Shown: positions 1 through 8,857 of the stretch, one piece after another
Layout: each line of letters starts with the position of its first letter
Position numbering within the stretch: the stretch's first letter is position 1
DNA from: Amycolatopsis suaedae
Lineage (GTDB): Bacteria > Actinomycetota > Actinomycetes > Mycobacteriales > Pseudonocardiaceae
Reading direction: 5' to 3'
Assembly: GCF_004214935.1 (NCBI RefSeq)
Contig: NZ_SFCC01000013.1
Span: 1 to 64,000, forward strand
Length of the DNA: 64,000 bases
Notes under the pieces: model-generated
Told to the model about the DNA's origin: nothing
The model's database searches: none
The model's input: the letters and a program-made list of their open reading frames with translations, nothing else
Translations under genes and position numbers: made by a program

Positions 1-470
1 ACCAGACCGATCTTGCCCGCACCGGTGATGTCGGCCGGGATGATGCCCGCGTTCGACTTACCCGGGCTGATCACGCCAGGGCAGTTCGGGCCGATGATCC
101 GCGTCCTGTTGCCCTTGGCCACCGCGTGCGCCCAGAAGTAGGCCGAGTCGTGCACCGGGATGCCCTCGGTGATCACCACCGCCAGGCCGATCTGCGCGTC
201 GATCGCCTCGATCACGGCGTCCTTGGCGAACTTCGGCGGCACGAACACCACCGAGGTGTCCGCGCCGGTGTCGGCCATCGCCTTGCCGACGTCGTCGTAC
301 ACCGGCAGCGTGGTCTGCCCGATCTCGACGGTCTGGCCGCCGCGTCCGGGGGTGACGCCGCCGACCACGTTGGTGCCCGCGGCGAGCATGCGGGCGGTGT
401 GCTTGCGCCCTTCGGTCCCGGTCATCCCCTGGACGATGACGCGGGAGTTCTCGGTGAGGAAGATGGCCAT
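1..470 (-). CDS. sucD: Succinyl-CoA ligase (ADP/GDP-forming) alpha subunit, 3' end cut by window edge
   Basis: TCA-cycle enzyme subunit that binds CoA and carries the phosphorylated histidine; it works with SucC to convert succinyl-CoA to succinate with NTP formation. The translated N-terminus reads MAIFLTENSRVIVQGMTG, followed by a GVTPGRGG motif and IGPNCPGVISPG, all typical of the SucD CoA-binding domain. The C-terminal half with the active-site histidine lies outside the window. The start ATG (complement of 468-470) is 4 nt after the sucC stop, so the two form a sucCD operon. Identification is firm. Confidence 0.95.
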   Translation of the reverse strand, partial: MAIFLTENSRVIVQGMTGTEGRKHTARMLAAGTNVVGGVTPGRGGQTVEIGQTTLPVYDDVGKAMADTGADTSVVFVPPKFAKDAVIEAIDAQIGLAVVITEGIPVHDSAYFWAHAVAKGNRTRIIGPNCPGVISPGKSNAGIIPADITGAGKIGL

Positions 471-474
471 CGGT

Positions 475-1614
475 TCACGCTCCCGCGGCGAGTGCGGCCG
501 CGCGCCCGGCGGCCTGGTCCATGGTGTCCATGCGGATGAGCCCGGGCAGGGCGGCCTCGTCGAGGATCTTGCGGCCCTGCTCGGCGTTGTTGCCGTCCAG
601 CCGCACCACGATCGGTTTGTCGACGTTGCCCAGCAGTGCGAACGCCTGCACGATCCCGTCGGCCACCGCGTCGCAGGCGGTGATGCCGCCGAACACGTTG
701 ACCAGCACGCTGCGCACGTCCGGGTCGGACAGGATGATCCCCAGCCCGGCGGCCATCACCTCGGCCGACGCGCCACCGCCGATGTCGAGGAAGTTCGCCG
801 GCTTCACGCCGCCGTGCTCCTCCCCCGCGTACGCCACCACGTCCAAAGTGGACATAACCAGGCCGGCTCCGTTGCCGATGATGCCGACCTCGCCGTCCAG
901 CTTGACGTAGTTGAGATCCTTCGCCTTGGCCTTGGCCTCCAGCGGATCCTCCGCGTCACGGTCGACCAGGTCGGCGTGCGCGGGATGGCGGAAGGCGGCG
1001 TTGCCGTCGAGGGTGACCTTGCCGTCCAGCGCGACGATGGCGCCGTCGCCGTCGCGGATCAGCGGGTTGACCTCGACCAGCGTGGCGTCCTCGGCGACGA
1101 AGGTCTCCCACAGCTTCACGATCACCTCGGCAGAGGTCGCCGGAAGGCCCGCGGTGGCGGCGATCCTGGCGGCGGTGTCGAGGTCGACGCCGGTGACCGG
1201 GTCGATCGGGATGCGCGCGAGGCTGTCCTGGTTCTCCTCGATGTCGACCCCGCCCTGTGCCGAGACCAGGGCCAGGAAGGTCCGGTTGGCGCGGTCGAGC
1301 AGGAACGACAGGTAGTACTCCGCGTCGATCGACGACGCCGGGGTGACCAGCAGCCGCCGCACGACGTGTCCCTTGATGTCCATGCCGAGGATGGCGCCGG
1401 CCTTCTCGCGGGCCTCGTCGACGGTGCGGGCCAGCTGCACACCGCCCGCCTTGCCGCGGCCACCGGTCTTGACCTGGGCCTTGAGGACGACGGGTAGTCC
1501 GAACTCGGCGGCGGCGTCGGCCGCCTCGGCTGCGCCGGTCACCACGCGTTGTGGGCCGACCGGCACCTGATGCTGGGCGAAGAGCTCTTTGGCTTGGTAC
1601 TCGTACAGGTCCAC
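475..1614 (-). CDS. sucC: Succinyl-CoA ligase beta subunit
   Basis: ATP-grasp beta subunit of succinyl-CoA synthetase, 379 residues, close to the usual 385-390. The N-terminus VDLYEYQAKELFAQHQVPV is the family hallmark; further on are GGRGKAGGV (nucleotide loop), VEVNPL, and NIFGGI-like NVFGGITACD in the ligase domain. The chosen start is GTG at 1614; the open frame runs further upstream into the MFS gene, but the family alignment begins at VDLYEYQ. It is followed by sucD after 4 nt. Confidence 0.95.
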   Translation of the reverse strand: MDLYEYQAKELFAQHQVPVGPQRVVTGAAEAADAAAEFGLPVVLKAQVKTGGRGKAGGVQLARTVDEAREKAGAILGMDIKGHVVRRLLVTPASSIDAEYYLSFLLDRANRTFLALVSAQGGVDIEENQDSLARIPIDPVTGVDLDTAARIAATAGLPATSAEVIVKLWETFVAEDATLVEVNPLIRDGDGAIVALDGKVTLDGNAAFRHPAHADLVDRDAEDPLEAKAKAKDLNYVKLDGEVGIIGNGAGLVMSTLDVVAYAGEEHGGVKPANFLDIGGGASAEVMAAGLGIILSDPDVRSVLVNVFGGITACDAVADGIVQAFALLGNVDKPIVVRLDGNNAEQGRKILDEAALPGLIRMDTMDQAAGRAAALAAGA

Positions 1615-1682
1615 CTTGTAGACTGTATGCAGTATGGAGAGTCGTTGTCCAGGGTCTCCCCGCGTGGAAAGTTGCGGTGGGG

Positions 1683-2969
1683 TCAGTCCAGGGTGTCGGT
1701 CCTGGTCTCGCGCAGGGCGAGGACGCAGGCCAGGCTGATCACGGCGACCAGCGCGAGGTAGCCGCCGACGGCCCAGCTGCCGAACTCGGCCTGCAGCGTG
1801 GTGGCCAGCAGCGGCGGGACGGCTCCGCCGAGCACGCCGCCGAGGCTGTAGGCCAGCGACGCACCGGTGTAGCGGTAGCGGGTGCGGAACAGTTCGGGCA
1901 GGTAGGCGCCCATCGGGCCGTAGCTCAGCCCCATGATGCCCAGCGCGCCGGCCAGCGCGAGGAAGATCAGCACCGGCTCGCGGGTGTCCATCAGCGGGAA
2001 CATCACCAGGCCCCAGACGATCGCCACCCCGCTGCCCGCGATCAGCACGGCGCGCCTGCCGAAGCGGTCGGACACCACGGCGGAGACGGCGGTGCACACG
2101 CCGAGCGCCACGACGGCGAGCAGGGTGAGGGTCAGCATCGTCTCGCGCGGGACCTTCAGCGTGGCCGTGCCGTAGGACAGGCAGTACGCGGTGGCCGTGT
2201 AGAACAGCGTGTACTGCACCATCATCGCGCCGGAGCCCAGCAGCAGCTCCCGCCACTGGTTGCGGACCAGCGGGACCAGTGGCGCCTTGGCCACCTGCTG
2301 CTCACTGACGACGCGGGCGAACACCGGGGTCTCGGCGATGCGCACGCGGACGTACATGCCGACGCCGACCAGCACGATGCTCAGCAGGAACGGGACGCGC
2401 CAGCCCCAGCTGGTGAACTGCTCGTCGGACAGCCACGCGCCCATGGCCAGGAAGATCCCGTTGGCGGCGACGAACCCGACGGCCGGGCCAAGCTGCGGGA
2501 ACAGCCCGTACAGCCCGCGCTTGCCCGCCGGGGCGTGCTCGGTGGCCAGCAGCGCCGCGCCGCCCCACTCGCCGCCCAGCCCGATGCCCTGCAGGAACCG
2601 CAGCAGGACGAGCAGGATCGGGGCGGCGACGCCGATGGTGTCGTAGCCGGGCAGCAGGCCGACGGCGAACGTGGACAGTCCCATGAGAAGCAGGCTGGAG
2701 ATCAGCATCGCCTTGCGGCCGACCCGGTCGCCCCAGTGGCCGAACAGCGCCGAGCCCAGCGGGCGGGACACGAACGCGACGGCGTAGGTGGAGAACGCGG
2801 CGAGCTTGCCCGCGACCGGGTCCAGCTGCGGGAAGAACGCGCTGTCCAGGACGACGGCCGCCGCGAGACTGTAGGCGTAGAAATCGAAGAACTCGATCGC
2901 GGTGCCGACGAAGCTCGCCGTCGCGATGCGCCCGATCGGCTCAGTCGCCTGCCCGTCCCGTGTCGTCAC
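1683..2969 (-). CDS. MFS transporter, metabolite:H+ symporter (MHS) type
   Basis: 428-residue membrane transporter with about 12 hydrophobic segments. The N-terminus (IGRIATASFVGTAIEFFDFY) and the loop GHWGDRVGRKAML are characteristic of the MHS branch of the major facilitator superfamily, which imports organic acids, betaines or related metabolites with protons. The TM4-5 motif FLQGIGLGGEWGGAAL is also typical. The start is GTG at 2969, just before the first amphipathic segment. It lies upstream of sucCD in the same direction with a 68-nt gap, so cotranscription is possible. The substrate cannot be deduced. Confidence 0.85.
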   Translation of the reverse strand: MTTRDGQATEPIGRIATASFVGTAIEFFDFYAYSLAAAVVLDSAFFPQLDPVAGKLAAFSTYAVAFVSRPLGSALFGHWGDRVGRKAMLISSLLLMGLSTFAVGLLPGYDTIGVAAPILLVLLRFLQGIGLGGEWGGAALLATEHAPAGKRGLYGLFPQLGPAVGFVAANGIFLAMGAWLSDEQFTSWGWRVPFLLSIVLVGVGMYVRVRIAETPVFARVVSEQQVAKAPLVPLVRNQWRELLLGSGAMMVQYTLFYTATAYCLSYGTATLKVPRETMLTLTLLAVVALGVCTAVSAVVSDRFGRRAVLIAGSGVAIVWGLVMFPLMDTREPVLIFLALAGALGIMGLSYGPMGAYLPELFRTRYRYTGASLAYSLGGVLGGAVPPLLATTLQAEFGSWAVGGYLALVAVISLACVLALRETRTDTLD

Positions 2970-2985
2970 GCGGACACGGTAGACG

Positions 2986-3447
2986 TCAGGGCCGGGGGGC
3001 GGATTCGAGGGTGAGCAGTTCCAGGCCGGTGACGGGCTGGAAGCCGGCTTCGGTGTAGAGCGTGCGGGCCGGGAGGTTGTCGGTCTCGGTCTGGAGTGAT
3101 ACCCGCAGTGCACCGGCGGCACGGGCTTCGCGGACGACGTGGTCGAGGAGGGCTCTCGCGATGCCGCGGCGGCGGTCGCGCGGGACGACGTACAGGTCCC
3201 GTATCGACCACGCGGTGCCCAGCATGAGGGATGCGGGCATGATCGTGGTCGTGAGGAAGCCGCAGACCTGATCGGCCCGGATGGCGGCGCGCGCCGCCAT
3301 CCGGCGCTGGGTGAGCTGGGCGTGTAGCCAGGAGCGGGTGGCCTCGGGAGACGAGGCCCGGCCGTAGTGCGCCCGGTAGTCGTCGAACAGCTCTGCTACC
3401 TGATCGAAGGCCGGGTCGGCGGCGTCTATCGGCACGATTGTCGTCAC
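2986..3447 (-). CDS. GNAT family N-acetyltransferase
   Basis: 153-residue protein with one GCN5-related acetyltransferase domain. The acetyl-CoA pyrophosphate loop is RDRRRGIARALLDHV (motif A, around residues 92-106), preceded by the beta4 strand IRDLYVVP and followed by SLQTETDNLPARTLYTEAGF (motif B). The start GTG at 3447 is chosen because the frame upstream has no GNAT-like sequence and overlaps the end of the HNH gene. It is 16 nt upstream of the MFS gene, so probably cotranscribed. The acceptor substrate is unknown. Confidence 0.85.
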   Translation of the reverse strand: MTTIVPIDAADPAFDQVAELFDDYRAHYGRASSPEATRSWLHAQLTQRRMAARAAIRADQVCGFLTTTIMPASLMLGTAWSIRDLYVVPRDRRRGIARALLDHVVREARAAGALRVSLQTETDNLPARTLYTEAGFQPVTGLELLTLESAPRP

Positions 3448-3498
3448 CTTGCCAGTGTGGCCACCGGAGGCGGGCCCGGCGTGACGACGGCGGAACCC

Positions 3499-3528
3499 GC
3501 GCGGGCCCGCGGTTGAGCGGGCCCGCGC
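3499..3528. terminator. GC-rich hairpin, terminator of the HNH gene
   Basis: Perfect 12-bp inverted repeat (GCGCGGGCCCGC) with a 6-nt loop, located 4 nt beyond the stop codon of the minus-strand HNH gene. No U-tract, as usual in high-GC actinomycetes. It separates the HNH gene from the GNAT-MFS-sucCD set. Confidence 0.7.
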
Positions 3529-3532
3529 CCGG

Positions 3533-4738
3533 TTAGGCGGGGATGCGGTGGAAGAGGTTGCTGCTGGGTCTTCGGCGCCTGGTGAGCCAGGCGGGTGGGT
3601 GGAACCGGGGTTTGCCGTCGACCATGGTGACGGTCCAGTCGGTGTGGTGGATGACGCGGTGGTGGCGTCCGCAGAGCAGGACCATTTCGTCCACATTGGT
3701 TCGTCCGCCGTGTTGCCATTCGCGGACGTGGTGGACGACGCACCAGCGGGGTTTGCGGGTGCAGCCGGGGAACGCGCAGCCACGATCGCGCAGGGCGAGC
3801 GCGCGGCGCTGGGCTTTGGTGGCCAGGCGGGCCTCGCGGCCCAGGTGCAGGACCTCACCGTCGGAGCCGAACACCGCCGGAACGAGCTTGGCCTCGCAGC
3901 ACAACCGGGACAGCGCCGAGGCACTCAGATATCCGGCGCCGTCGAGTGCCGCTCCGGCGCGGCGTTCCAAGTCCTCCAGCGTCACCGTCACGGTGACCAC
4001 GGCACGTTCCCCGGCTTGGGTGTGCAGGTCCTCGGTGCGGGCAACCAGGTCGACGATCTCGGCCAGCGCGTCACCCTTCCGCTCAGCCTGATCCCGGAGA
4101 TCGGGCACGCCTTCCTCGGCGGGGTGTGGTTTGGCCAGCACATCGAACAACCCGTCCAGCGTGGCGCCGGTCTCCGGGTCGAGGACCCCGGCGAAGCGGT
4201 ATCGGCCGTGTCGGTCTACTTTGGAGCGGAACTCCCGTCTCGGACTCACCTCGGCGTCCTCGGGCGGCGGGCCGTCCTGATCGACCGTGGCCTTGATGTG
4301 GGCACCGGCCTTGCGTACCGCGGTCGGCGGTGCGGTGCGGGCCAGGTCCAGCAGGATGTCCTCCAACCCTGCCCGCGCGGCCACCGGCAACGCGGTGATC
4401 GCCCGGTGGATCTCGGCCGCGTGTTCCGGGGAGATCTCACCGGCCACCAGGGCGGCACCGGTCGCGGCCAGCTCGGCCGGACCCGCCAGGTCGCCGCGGA
4501 ACAACGCCTCGGCCAGCTCCACCCGCTGCTTTGCCTGCCGGGGTGAGACGTTCAGGTTGTCCACCTGAAACGCCGCCAGATCCCGGAACCCCAGATCGGC
4601 ACCCCGCGCACTCAACTCCGCCAAACCTTCCAGCACCTGCGCCGCCGCCGCGGCCAGCCTCTCCTGGCCACGCTGGATCACGGCGGCTACCTCCTGATCG
4701 GACAGCCGCCACAACCGGGTACCAGCCTCAGCGAACAC
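3533..4738 (-). CDS. HNH endonuclease signature protein, DUF222 / 13E12 repeat family
   Basis: 401 residues. The N-terminal two thirds is the helical DUF222 region (RLSDQEVAAVIQRGQERL onward, with SPRQAKQRVELAEAL). The C-terminus holds the HNH motif: DRGCAFPGC, then WCVVHHVREWQHGGRTNVDEMVLLCGRHH in separate pieces, with the metal-binding His/Asn/His. Such genes occur in many scattered copies in mycolata and Pseudonocardiaceae, and their role is unclear; a mobile or selfish history has been suggested for 13E12 copies. No intein, HEG-type insertion site or direct repeats were seen at its borders. Confidence 0.88.
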   Translation of the reverse strand: MFAEAGTRLWRLSDQEVAAVIQRGQERLAAAAAQVLEGLAELSARGADLGFRDLAAFQVDNLNVSPRQAKQRVELAEALFRGDLAGPAELAATGAALVAGEISPEHAAEIHRAITALPVAARAGLEDILLDLARTAPPTAVRKAGAHIKATVDQDGPPPEDAEVSPRREFRSKVDRHGRYRFAGVLDPETGATLDGLFDVLAKPHPAEEGVPDLRDQAERKGDALAEIVDLVARTEDLHTQAGERAVVTVTVTLEDLERRAGAALDGAGYLSASALSRLCCEAKLVPAVFGSDGEVLHLGREARLATKAQRRALALRDRGCAFPGCTRKPRWCVVHHVREWQHGGRTNVDEMVLLCGRHHRVIHHTDWTVTMVDGKPRFHPPAWLTRRRRPSSNLFHRIPA

Positions 4739-4887
4739 ACCCCCATTCTAGACGAACATGTGTTCGAAAAAATCACACGATCGAGTTCCCGTGCACCGCA
4801 ACGTGGAACTCGAGTGCGGGGGTGCAGAACTCGCCCGGCCTGCCGGACACTGGACTTCCCCGGAGCCCAGCCCTGTGAGCGCGTCGG

Positions 4888-5130
4888 TCACGTGTCGCGG
4901 GAGCGCGCCTCCGCGCCGGTATCGCCGGCGAAGCCCTCGTCCTGGCCGGCCACCCGGCCGACGTGGGTGTCGTTCGGGCCGGGGCCGGTGGTGCTCTCGG
5001 CGTCGCCACCGCGGCGGCCGGTATCGCCGCCGGAGACCCTGCTGCCGGCGTTGGCCGGGTCGGTGGCCACATCGGACTCGGCGTCCGCCGAGGCCGGGCG
5101 GCCCATGAGCTTGCGCAACCAGGAGAACAC
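4888..5130 (-). CDS. Small hydrophilic hypothetical protein
   Basis: 80 residues, beginning MFSWLRKLMGRPA, then a low-complexity Gly/Asp/Ser-rich tail with many charged residues and no Cys. The short basic-hydrophobic N-terminus could sit at the membrane surface. Coding is supported only by start context and composition: the alternative frames here give Arg/Pro-rich shadow translations. No function can be assigned. Confidence 0.45.
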   Translation of the reverse strand: MFSWLRKLMGRPASADAESDVATDPANAGSRVSGGDTGRRGGDAESTTGPGPNDTHVGRVAGQDEGFAGDTGAEARSRDT

Positions 5131-5224
5131 GGTCGATCACCTCTCCGCTCCGGAGTTCCCCGGCAACCCGGCCACGAAACGCTACGCTCCGCGAGGGATC
5201 CGGCTACGCAGCGCAGGACTAGCA

Positions 5225-5785
5225 CTACCAGCGGCGGCGCACGGTCCCCTTGGGCCCGGCCACCAGGCTCGCCGGGGGCACGTCGTCGGCCACGACCGTC
5301 CCCGCCGCGACGACGGCGTCCCGGCCGATGGTGACGCCGGGCAGGATCGTCGCGCCGGCGCCGATCCACACGTTCTCCGCCACGTCGATGGGCGCACCGC
5401 TGAGGAACCGGCGCCGCTCGCCGGGGTCCACCGGATGGCCCACCGTGACGAACGTGGCCTTCGGGGCGACCATCACGCCCCGGCCCAGCCGGATTCCGGC
5501 GTAGTCGAGGAACGTGCAGCCCTGGTTGACGAAGACCCCCTCCGCCAGGTCCAGGCGAAGGCCGTGGTCGGTGTAGAACGGCGGGTAGATCGTCACCCGC
5601 GCGGGCAGCGGGCGGCCCAGGATCTGCTCGAACAGGGCCGCCCTGCCCGCCTCGTCGTCGAACGGCAGGACGTTGAGCCGGGAGGTCAGCTCCGTTACCC
5701 GCAGCACCCGCTCGCTCATCGCCGTGAACTCGGGCCCCAGGACGCGCTCGCCCCTGGCCAGCAGTTCCGGATCGTGGATGCGCAT
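5225..5785 (-). CDS. Sugar O-acetyltransferase, maltose/galactoside acetyltransferase-like (left-handed beta-helix)
   Basis: 186 residues. An N-terminal helical MAC-like region (MSERVLRVTELTSRLNVLP) is followed by hexapeptide repeats, with the signature VNQGCTFLDYAGIRLGRGV, the catalytic-His-bearing GHPVDPGERR and NVWIGAGATILPGVTIGR. It likely acetylates a sugar hydroxyl from acetyl-CoA. ATG 5785 is used; a GTG at 5809 in frame is an alternative that almost touches the preceding MBL gene stop at 5812, suggesting one operon with the formaldehyde dehydrogenase unit. Confidence 0.85.
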   Translation of the reverse strand: MRIHDPELLARGERVLGPEFTAMSERVLRVTELTSRLNVLPFDDEAGRAALFEQILGRPLPARVTIYPPFYTDHGLRLDLAEGVFVNQGCTFLDYAGIRLGRGVMVAPKATFVTVGHPVDPGERRRFLSGAPIDVAENVWIGAGATILPGVTIGRDAVVAAGTVVADDVPPASLVAGPKGTVRRRW

Positions 5786-5811
5786 GAACCGGTCGGCCGG
5801 ACGGGACACTC

Positions 5812-6429
5812 CTAGTCCCACTCCCCGCTGCGCCCGGACTCGGCTCCGATCGTGGTGTCCTCGCCGTGCCCGGTGTGCACGACCGTGCTCGCCGGCAGCG
5901 CGAACAGCCGCTCGGTGATCGAGCCGACGATCGTGCCGTAGTCGCTGAACGACCGCCCGGTCGCGCCCGGGCCGCCGTGGAACAGCGTGTCGCCGCTGAA
6001 CACCACGCCGAGGGCGGGCACGTGGAAGCAGCACGCGCCGGGGCTGTGCCCCGGCGTGTGCAGCACGTGCAGCTCCACCCCGGCCACCTCGACGACCTGG
6101 CCGTCAGCCAGTTGCCGGTCCGGCGGCAGCTCCGGGTGGGTGAGCCGCCAGACCGGCAGGTCGTCCGGGTGCAGCCACACCGGCGCGCCGGTGGCCTCGG
6201 CCAGTTCGGGGGCGACCCGGACGTGGTCGTCGTGGGCGTGGGTGGCCAGGATCGCGGTCACCGCGCGGTCGCCGATCACGTCCAGGATCGGCCGGATGTC
6301 GTGCGGGGCGTCGATCACCACGCACTCCCGGTCGTCCCCGAGCACCCACAGGTTGTTGTCCACCTGGTGGATCTCGCCGTCGAGGCTGAACGTGCCGGGC
6401 ACCACGGCGTGGTCGATGCGTGCGCTCAC
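5812..6429 (-). CDS. MBL-fold hydrolase, partner of mycothiol-dependent formaldehyde dehydrogenase
   Basis: 205 residues with the metallo-beta-lactamase fold. The metal ligands THAHDDH (HxHxDH), HTPGHSPGA and FSGDTLF are present, with a late His in VVHTGHGE. Genes of this type are commonly next to S-(hydroxymethyl)mycothiol dehydrogenase in actinobacteria and are thought to hydrolyse the S-formylmycothiol product or a related thioester, as glyoxalase II-like enzymes do. The start GTG overlaps the upstream dehydrogenase stop by 4 nt, showing translational coupling. Confidence 0.85.
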   Translation of the reverse strand: MSARIDHAVVPGTFSLDGEIHQVDNNLWVLGDDRECVVIDAPHDIRPILDVIGDRAVTAILATHAHDDHVRVAPELAEATGAPVWLHPDDLPVWRLTHPELPPDRQLADGQVVEVAGVELHVLHTPGHSPGACCFHVPALGVVFSGDTLFHGGPGATGRSFSDYGTIVGSITERLFALPASTVVHTGHGEDTTIGAESGRSGEWD

Positions 6430-7511
6430 AGCGCGACCACCGAACGCAGCACGTCACCGTGGTGCATCTTGGCGAACGCCGCCTCGACGTCGTCCAGTGT
6501 CACCGTCTCGGTGACGAAGCCGTCGAGATCCAGCCTGCCCTGCCGGTACAGGTCGACCAGCAGCGGGAAGTCGCGTGAGGGCAGGCAGTCGCCGTACCAG
6601 GACGACTTGAGCGCGCCGCCGCGGGAGAACACGTCGATCAGCGGCAGTTCGACCTTCATGTCCGGCGTCGGCACGCCGACCAGGACCACCGTGCCTGCCA
6701 GGTCGCGGGCGTAGAACGCCTGCTTCCACGTCTCCGGGCGGCCGACCGCGTCGATGACGACGTCGGCGCCGTTGCCGCCGGTCAGCTCCTGGATCGCCGC
6801 CACCGGGTCGCCCTGCCTGCTGTCGACGACGTGGGTGGCGCCGAAGCGGCGGGCCCAGTCGAGCTTGCGCGGGTCGATGTCGACGGCGATGACCGTGGTG
6901 GCCCCGGCCAGGACCGCGCCGGCGATCGCGGCGTTGCCGACCCCGCCGCAGCCGATGACCGCGACCGAGTCTCCCCTGCTCACGCCGCCGGTGTTGATGG
7001 CGGCGCCGATGCCGGCCATCACGCCGCAACCGAGCAGGCCGACCGCGGCGGGCGAGGCCGACGGGTCGACCTTGGTGGCCTGACCGCTGTGGACCAGCGT
7101 CTTGTCGGCGAACGCCCCGATGCCCAGTGCCGGGGTGAGCGCGGTGCCGTCGGTCAGCGTCATCGGCTGGGCGGCGTTGTGCGTGTCGAAGCAGTACTGC
7201 GGCTGTCCCTTCGCGCACGCCCGGCAGCGGCCGCAGACCGCGCGCCAGTTCAGCACCACGAAGTCGCCGGGCTCGACGTCGGTGACGCCCTCCCCCACCG
7301 TCTCCACCGTTCCGGCGGCCTCGTGGCCGAGCAGGAAGGGGAACTCGTCGTTGATCCCACCCTCGCGGTAGTGCAGGTCGGTGTGACAGACCCCGCAGGT
7401 CTGCACGGCCACCACGATCTCACCGGGGCCGGGATCGGGCACGACGATCGTCTCGACGCTGACCGGCTCGTTCTTCGCCCGTGCGACGACACCACGAACT
7501 TCTTGCGGCAT
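6426..7511 (-). CDS. mscR: S-(hydroxymethyl)mycothiol dehydrogenase (NAD/mycothiol-dependent formaldehyde dehydrogenase)
   Basis: 361-residue zinc alcohol dehydrogenase of class III. The catalytic zinc site is GVCHTDLHYREG with GHEAAGTVE; the four structural-zinc cysteines are in CGRCRACAKGQPQYC, and the Rossmann loop is VIGCGGVGNAAI. The N-terminal MPQEVRGVVARAKNEPV and the SSWYGDCLPSRDFP segment match mycothiol-dependent formaldehyde dehydrogenases. It oxidises S-hydroxymethylmycothiol to S-formylmycothiol, removing formaldehyde. The MBL gene is coupled downstream. Start ATG 7511. Confidence 0.9.
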   Translation of the reverse strand: MPQEVRGVVARAKNEPVSVETIVVPDPGPGEIVVAVQTCGVCHTDLHYREGGINDEFPFLLGHEAAGTVETVGEGVTDVEPGDFVVLNWRAVCGRCRACAKGQPQYCFDTHNAAQPMTLTDGTALTPALGIGAFADKTLVHSGQATKVDPSASPAAVGLLGCGVMAGIGAAINTGGVSRGDSVAVIGCGGVGNAAIAGAVLAGATTVIAVDIDPRKLDWARRFGATHVVDSRQGDPVAAIQELTGGNGADVVIDAVGRPETWKQAFYARDLAGTVVLVGVPTPDMKVELPLIDVFSRGGALKSSWYGDCLPSRDFPLLVDLYRQGRLDLDGFVTETVTLDDVEAAFAKMHHGDVLRSVVAL

Positions 7512-7648
7512 AAGGCGTTCTCCGCTTCCTGGTCGACGTTGACCTTTGTGCCGGATCGTACCCGGCCGCAACCGGGAAGACGACTCACCGGACCCGGCCC
7601 GGCCATCCTTCTGACGAACTCGCCTGCTCGCCGACCATGGGGGTCAGC

Positions 7649-8857
7649 ATGGTGGAACACCTGGCCAGCCTCGAACAGCCGAAGCCGCGTGCCCGCACCG
7701 GGCTCACGGAGATCGTCATCCCCATCTACAACGAGGAGGAGGTCCTGTCGGCCAGCGTCCACCGGCTCGACGCCTACCTCACCGAGAACTTCCCGTACCC
7801 GTACCGCATCACGATCGCCGACAACGGCAGCACCGACGGCAGCTGGGAGGTGGCGACCTCGCTGGTCGCGGCCCTGCCGAACGTGCACGCCCAGCGGCTG
7901 GAGCAGAAGGGCCGCGGCCGGGCGCTGCGGCACGTGTGGAGCCGCAGCGAGGCCGACATCGTGTGTTACACGGACGTCGACCTGTCGATCGACCTCGACG
8001 CGTTCCTTCCGCTGGTCGCGCCGCTGCTGTCCGGCCACAGCGACCTGGCCATCGGCACCCGCTACGCGCAGGGCTCCAGCGTCGCCCGCAGCGTCAAGCG
8101 GGCCGTCCTGTCGCGCGGCTACAACTTCCTGCTGCGCAGCACCATGGGAGCCCGCTTCTCCGACGCCCAGTGCGGCTTCAAGGCAGGGCGGCGGGAGATC
8201 ATCCAGGCGCTGCTGCCCGCGGTGGACGACAACAAGTGGTTCTTCGACACCGAGCTGCTGCTCGTGGCCCAGCGGCACGGCCTGCGCATCCACGAGGTCC
8301 CGGTGGACTGCCTCGACGACCCGAACAGCTCAGTCGACCTGGTCCGCACCGCCTACGACGACGTGCGGGGCATGGCCAGGGTGGCGCGCCGGATGATCGG
8401 CAACGCGCTGCACGTGCCGCTGCCGCCCCGGGTCGAACGGGCGACGCTGCCGCCCGGCCTGGCGCGGCAGCTCCCCCGCTTCGCCATCATCGGCGTGCTC
8501 AGCACGATCGCCTACGTGCTGCTGTACCTGTGGCTGCGCACGTTCCTGCCGGCGCTGGGCGCCAACGCGGTCGCGCTGATCAGCACCGCCGTGGTCAACA
8601 CCGCGGCCAACCGCCGGTTCACCTTCGGCGTCCGGGGCGCCGCCGACGCCATCCGCCATCAGCTGGAGGGCGGGGTGGACCTGGTCGTCCGGCTGGCGTT
8701 CACCAGCGGCGGGGTGCTGCTGCTGAACGCGCTGTGGCCGGGCGTGTCGGAAACGGTCGAGCTGATCGTGGTGTACGCGGTGGCGGTGCTGGCGACCGGG
8801 CTGCGGTTCCTGCTGCTGCGCAACTGGGTGTTCCATCCGAAACGGCTGCGGGCGTGA
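7649..8857 (+). CDS. GT2 family glycosyltransferase fused to a GtrA membrane domain
   Basis: About 402 residues. Residues 15-245 form a GT-A domain of the polyprenyl-phosphate sugar synthase type: EIVIPIYNEEEVL, ITIADNGSTDGS, the DxD metal site in CYTDVDLSIDLD, and CGFKAGRREI. The C-terminal 130 residues are a four-helix GtrA domain (RFAIIGVLSTIAYVLLYLWL ... NTAANRRFTFG). It would make a polyprenyl-linked sugar and help flip it across the membrane. ATG 7649 is preferred because of a GGGGG tract 5 nt upstream; ATG 7637 is also possible. Its stop overlaps the next gene start (GTGA). Confidence 0.88.
   Translation: MVEHLASLEQPKPRARTGLTEIVIPIYNEEEVLSASVHRLDAYLTENFPYPYRITIADNGSTDGSWEVATSLVAALPNVHAQRLEQKGRGRALRHVWSRSEADIVCYTDVDLSIDLDAFLPLVAPLLSGHSDLAIGTRYAQGSSVARSVKRAVLSRGYNFLLRSTMGARFSDAQCGFKAGRREIIQALLPAVDDNKWFFDTELLLVAQRHGLRIHEVPVDCLDDPNSSVDLVRTAYDDVRGMARVARRMIGNALHVPLPPRVERATLPPGLARQLPRFAIIGVLSTIAYVLLYLWLRTFLPALGANAVALISTAVVNTAANRRFTFGVRGAADAIRHQLEGGVDLVVRLAFTSGGVLLLNALWPGVSETVELIVVYAVAVLATGLRFLLLRNWVFHPKRLRA

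Noticed and set aside
3533..4738. HNH protein as an active homing element or transposon border
   Set aside because: No terminal repeats, target duplications or interrupted gene were seen; DUF222 proteins are common free-standing genes.
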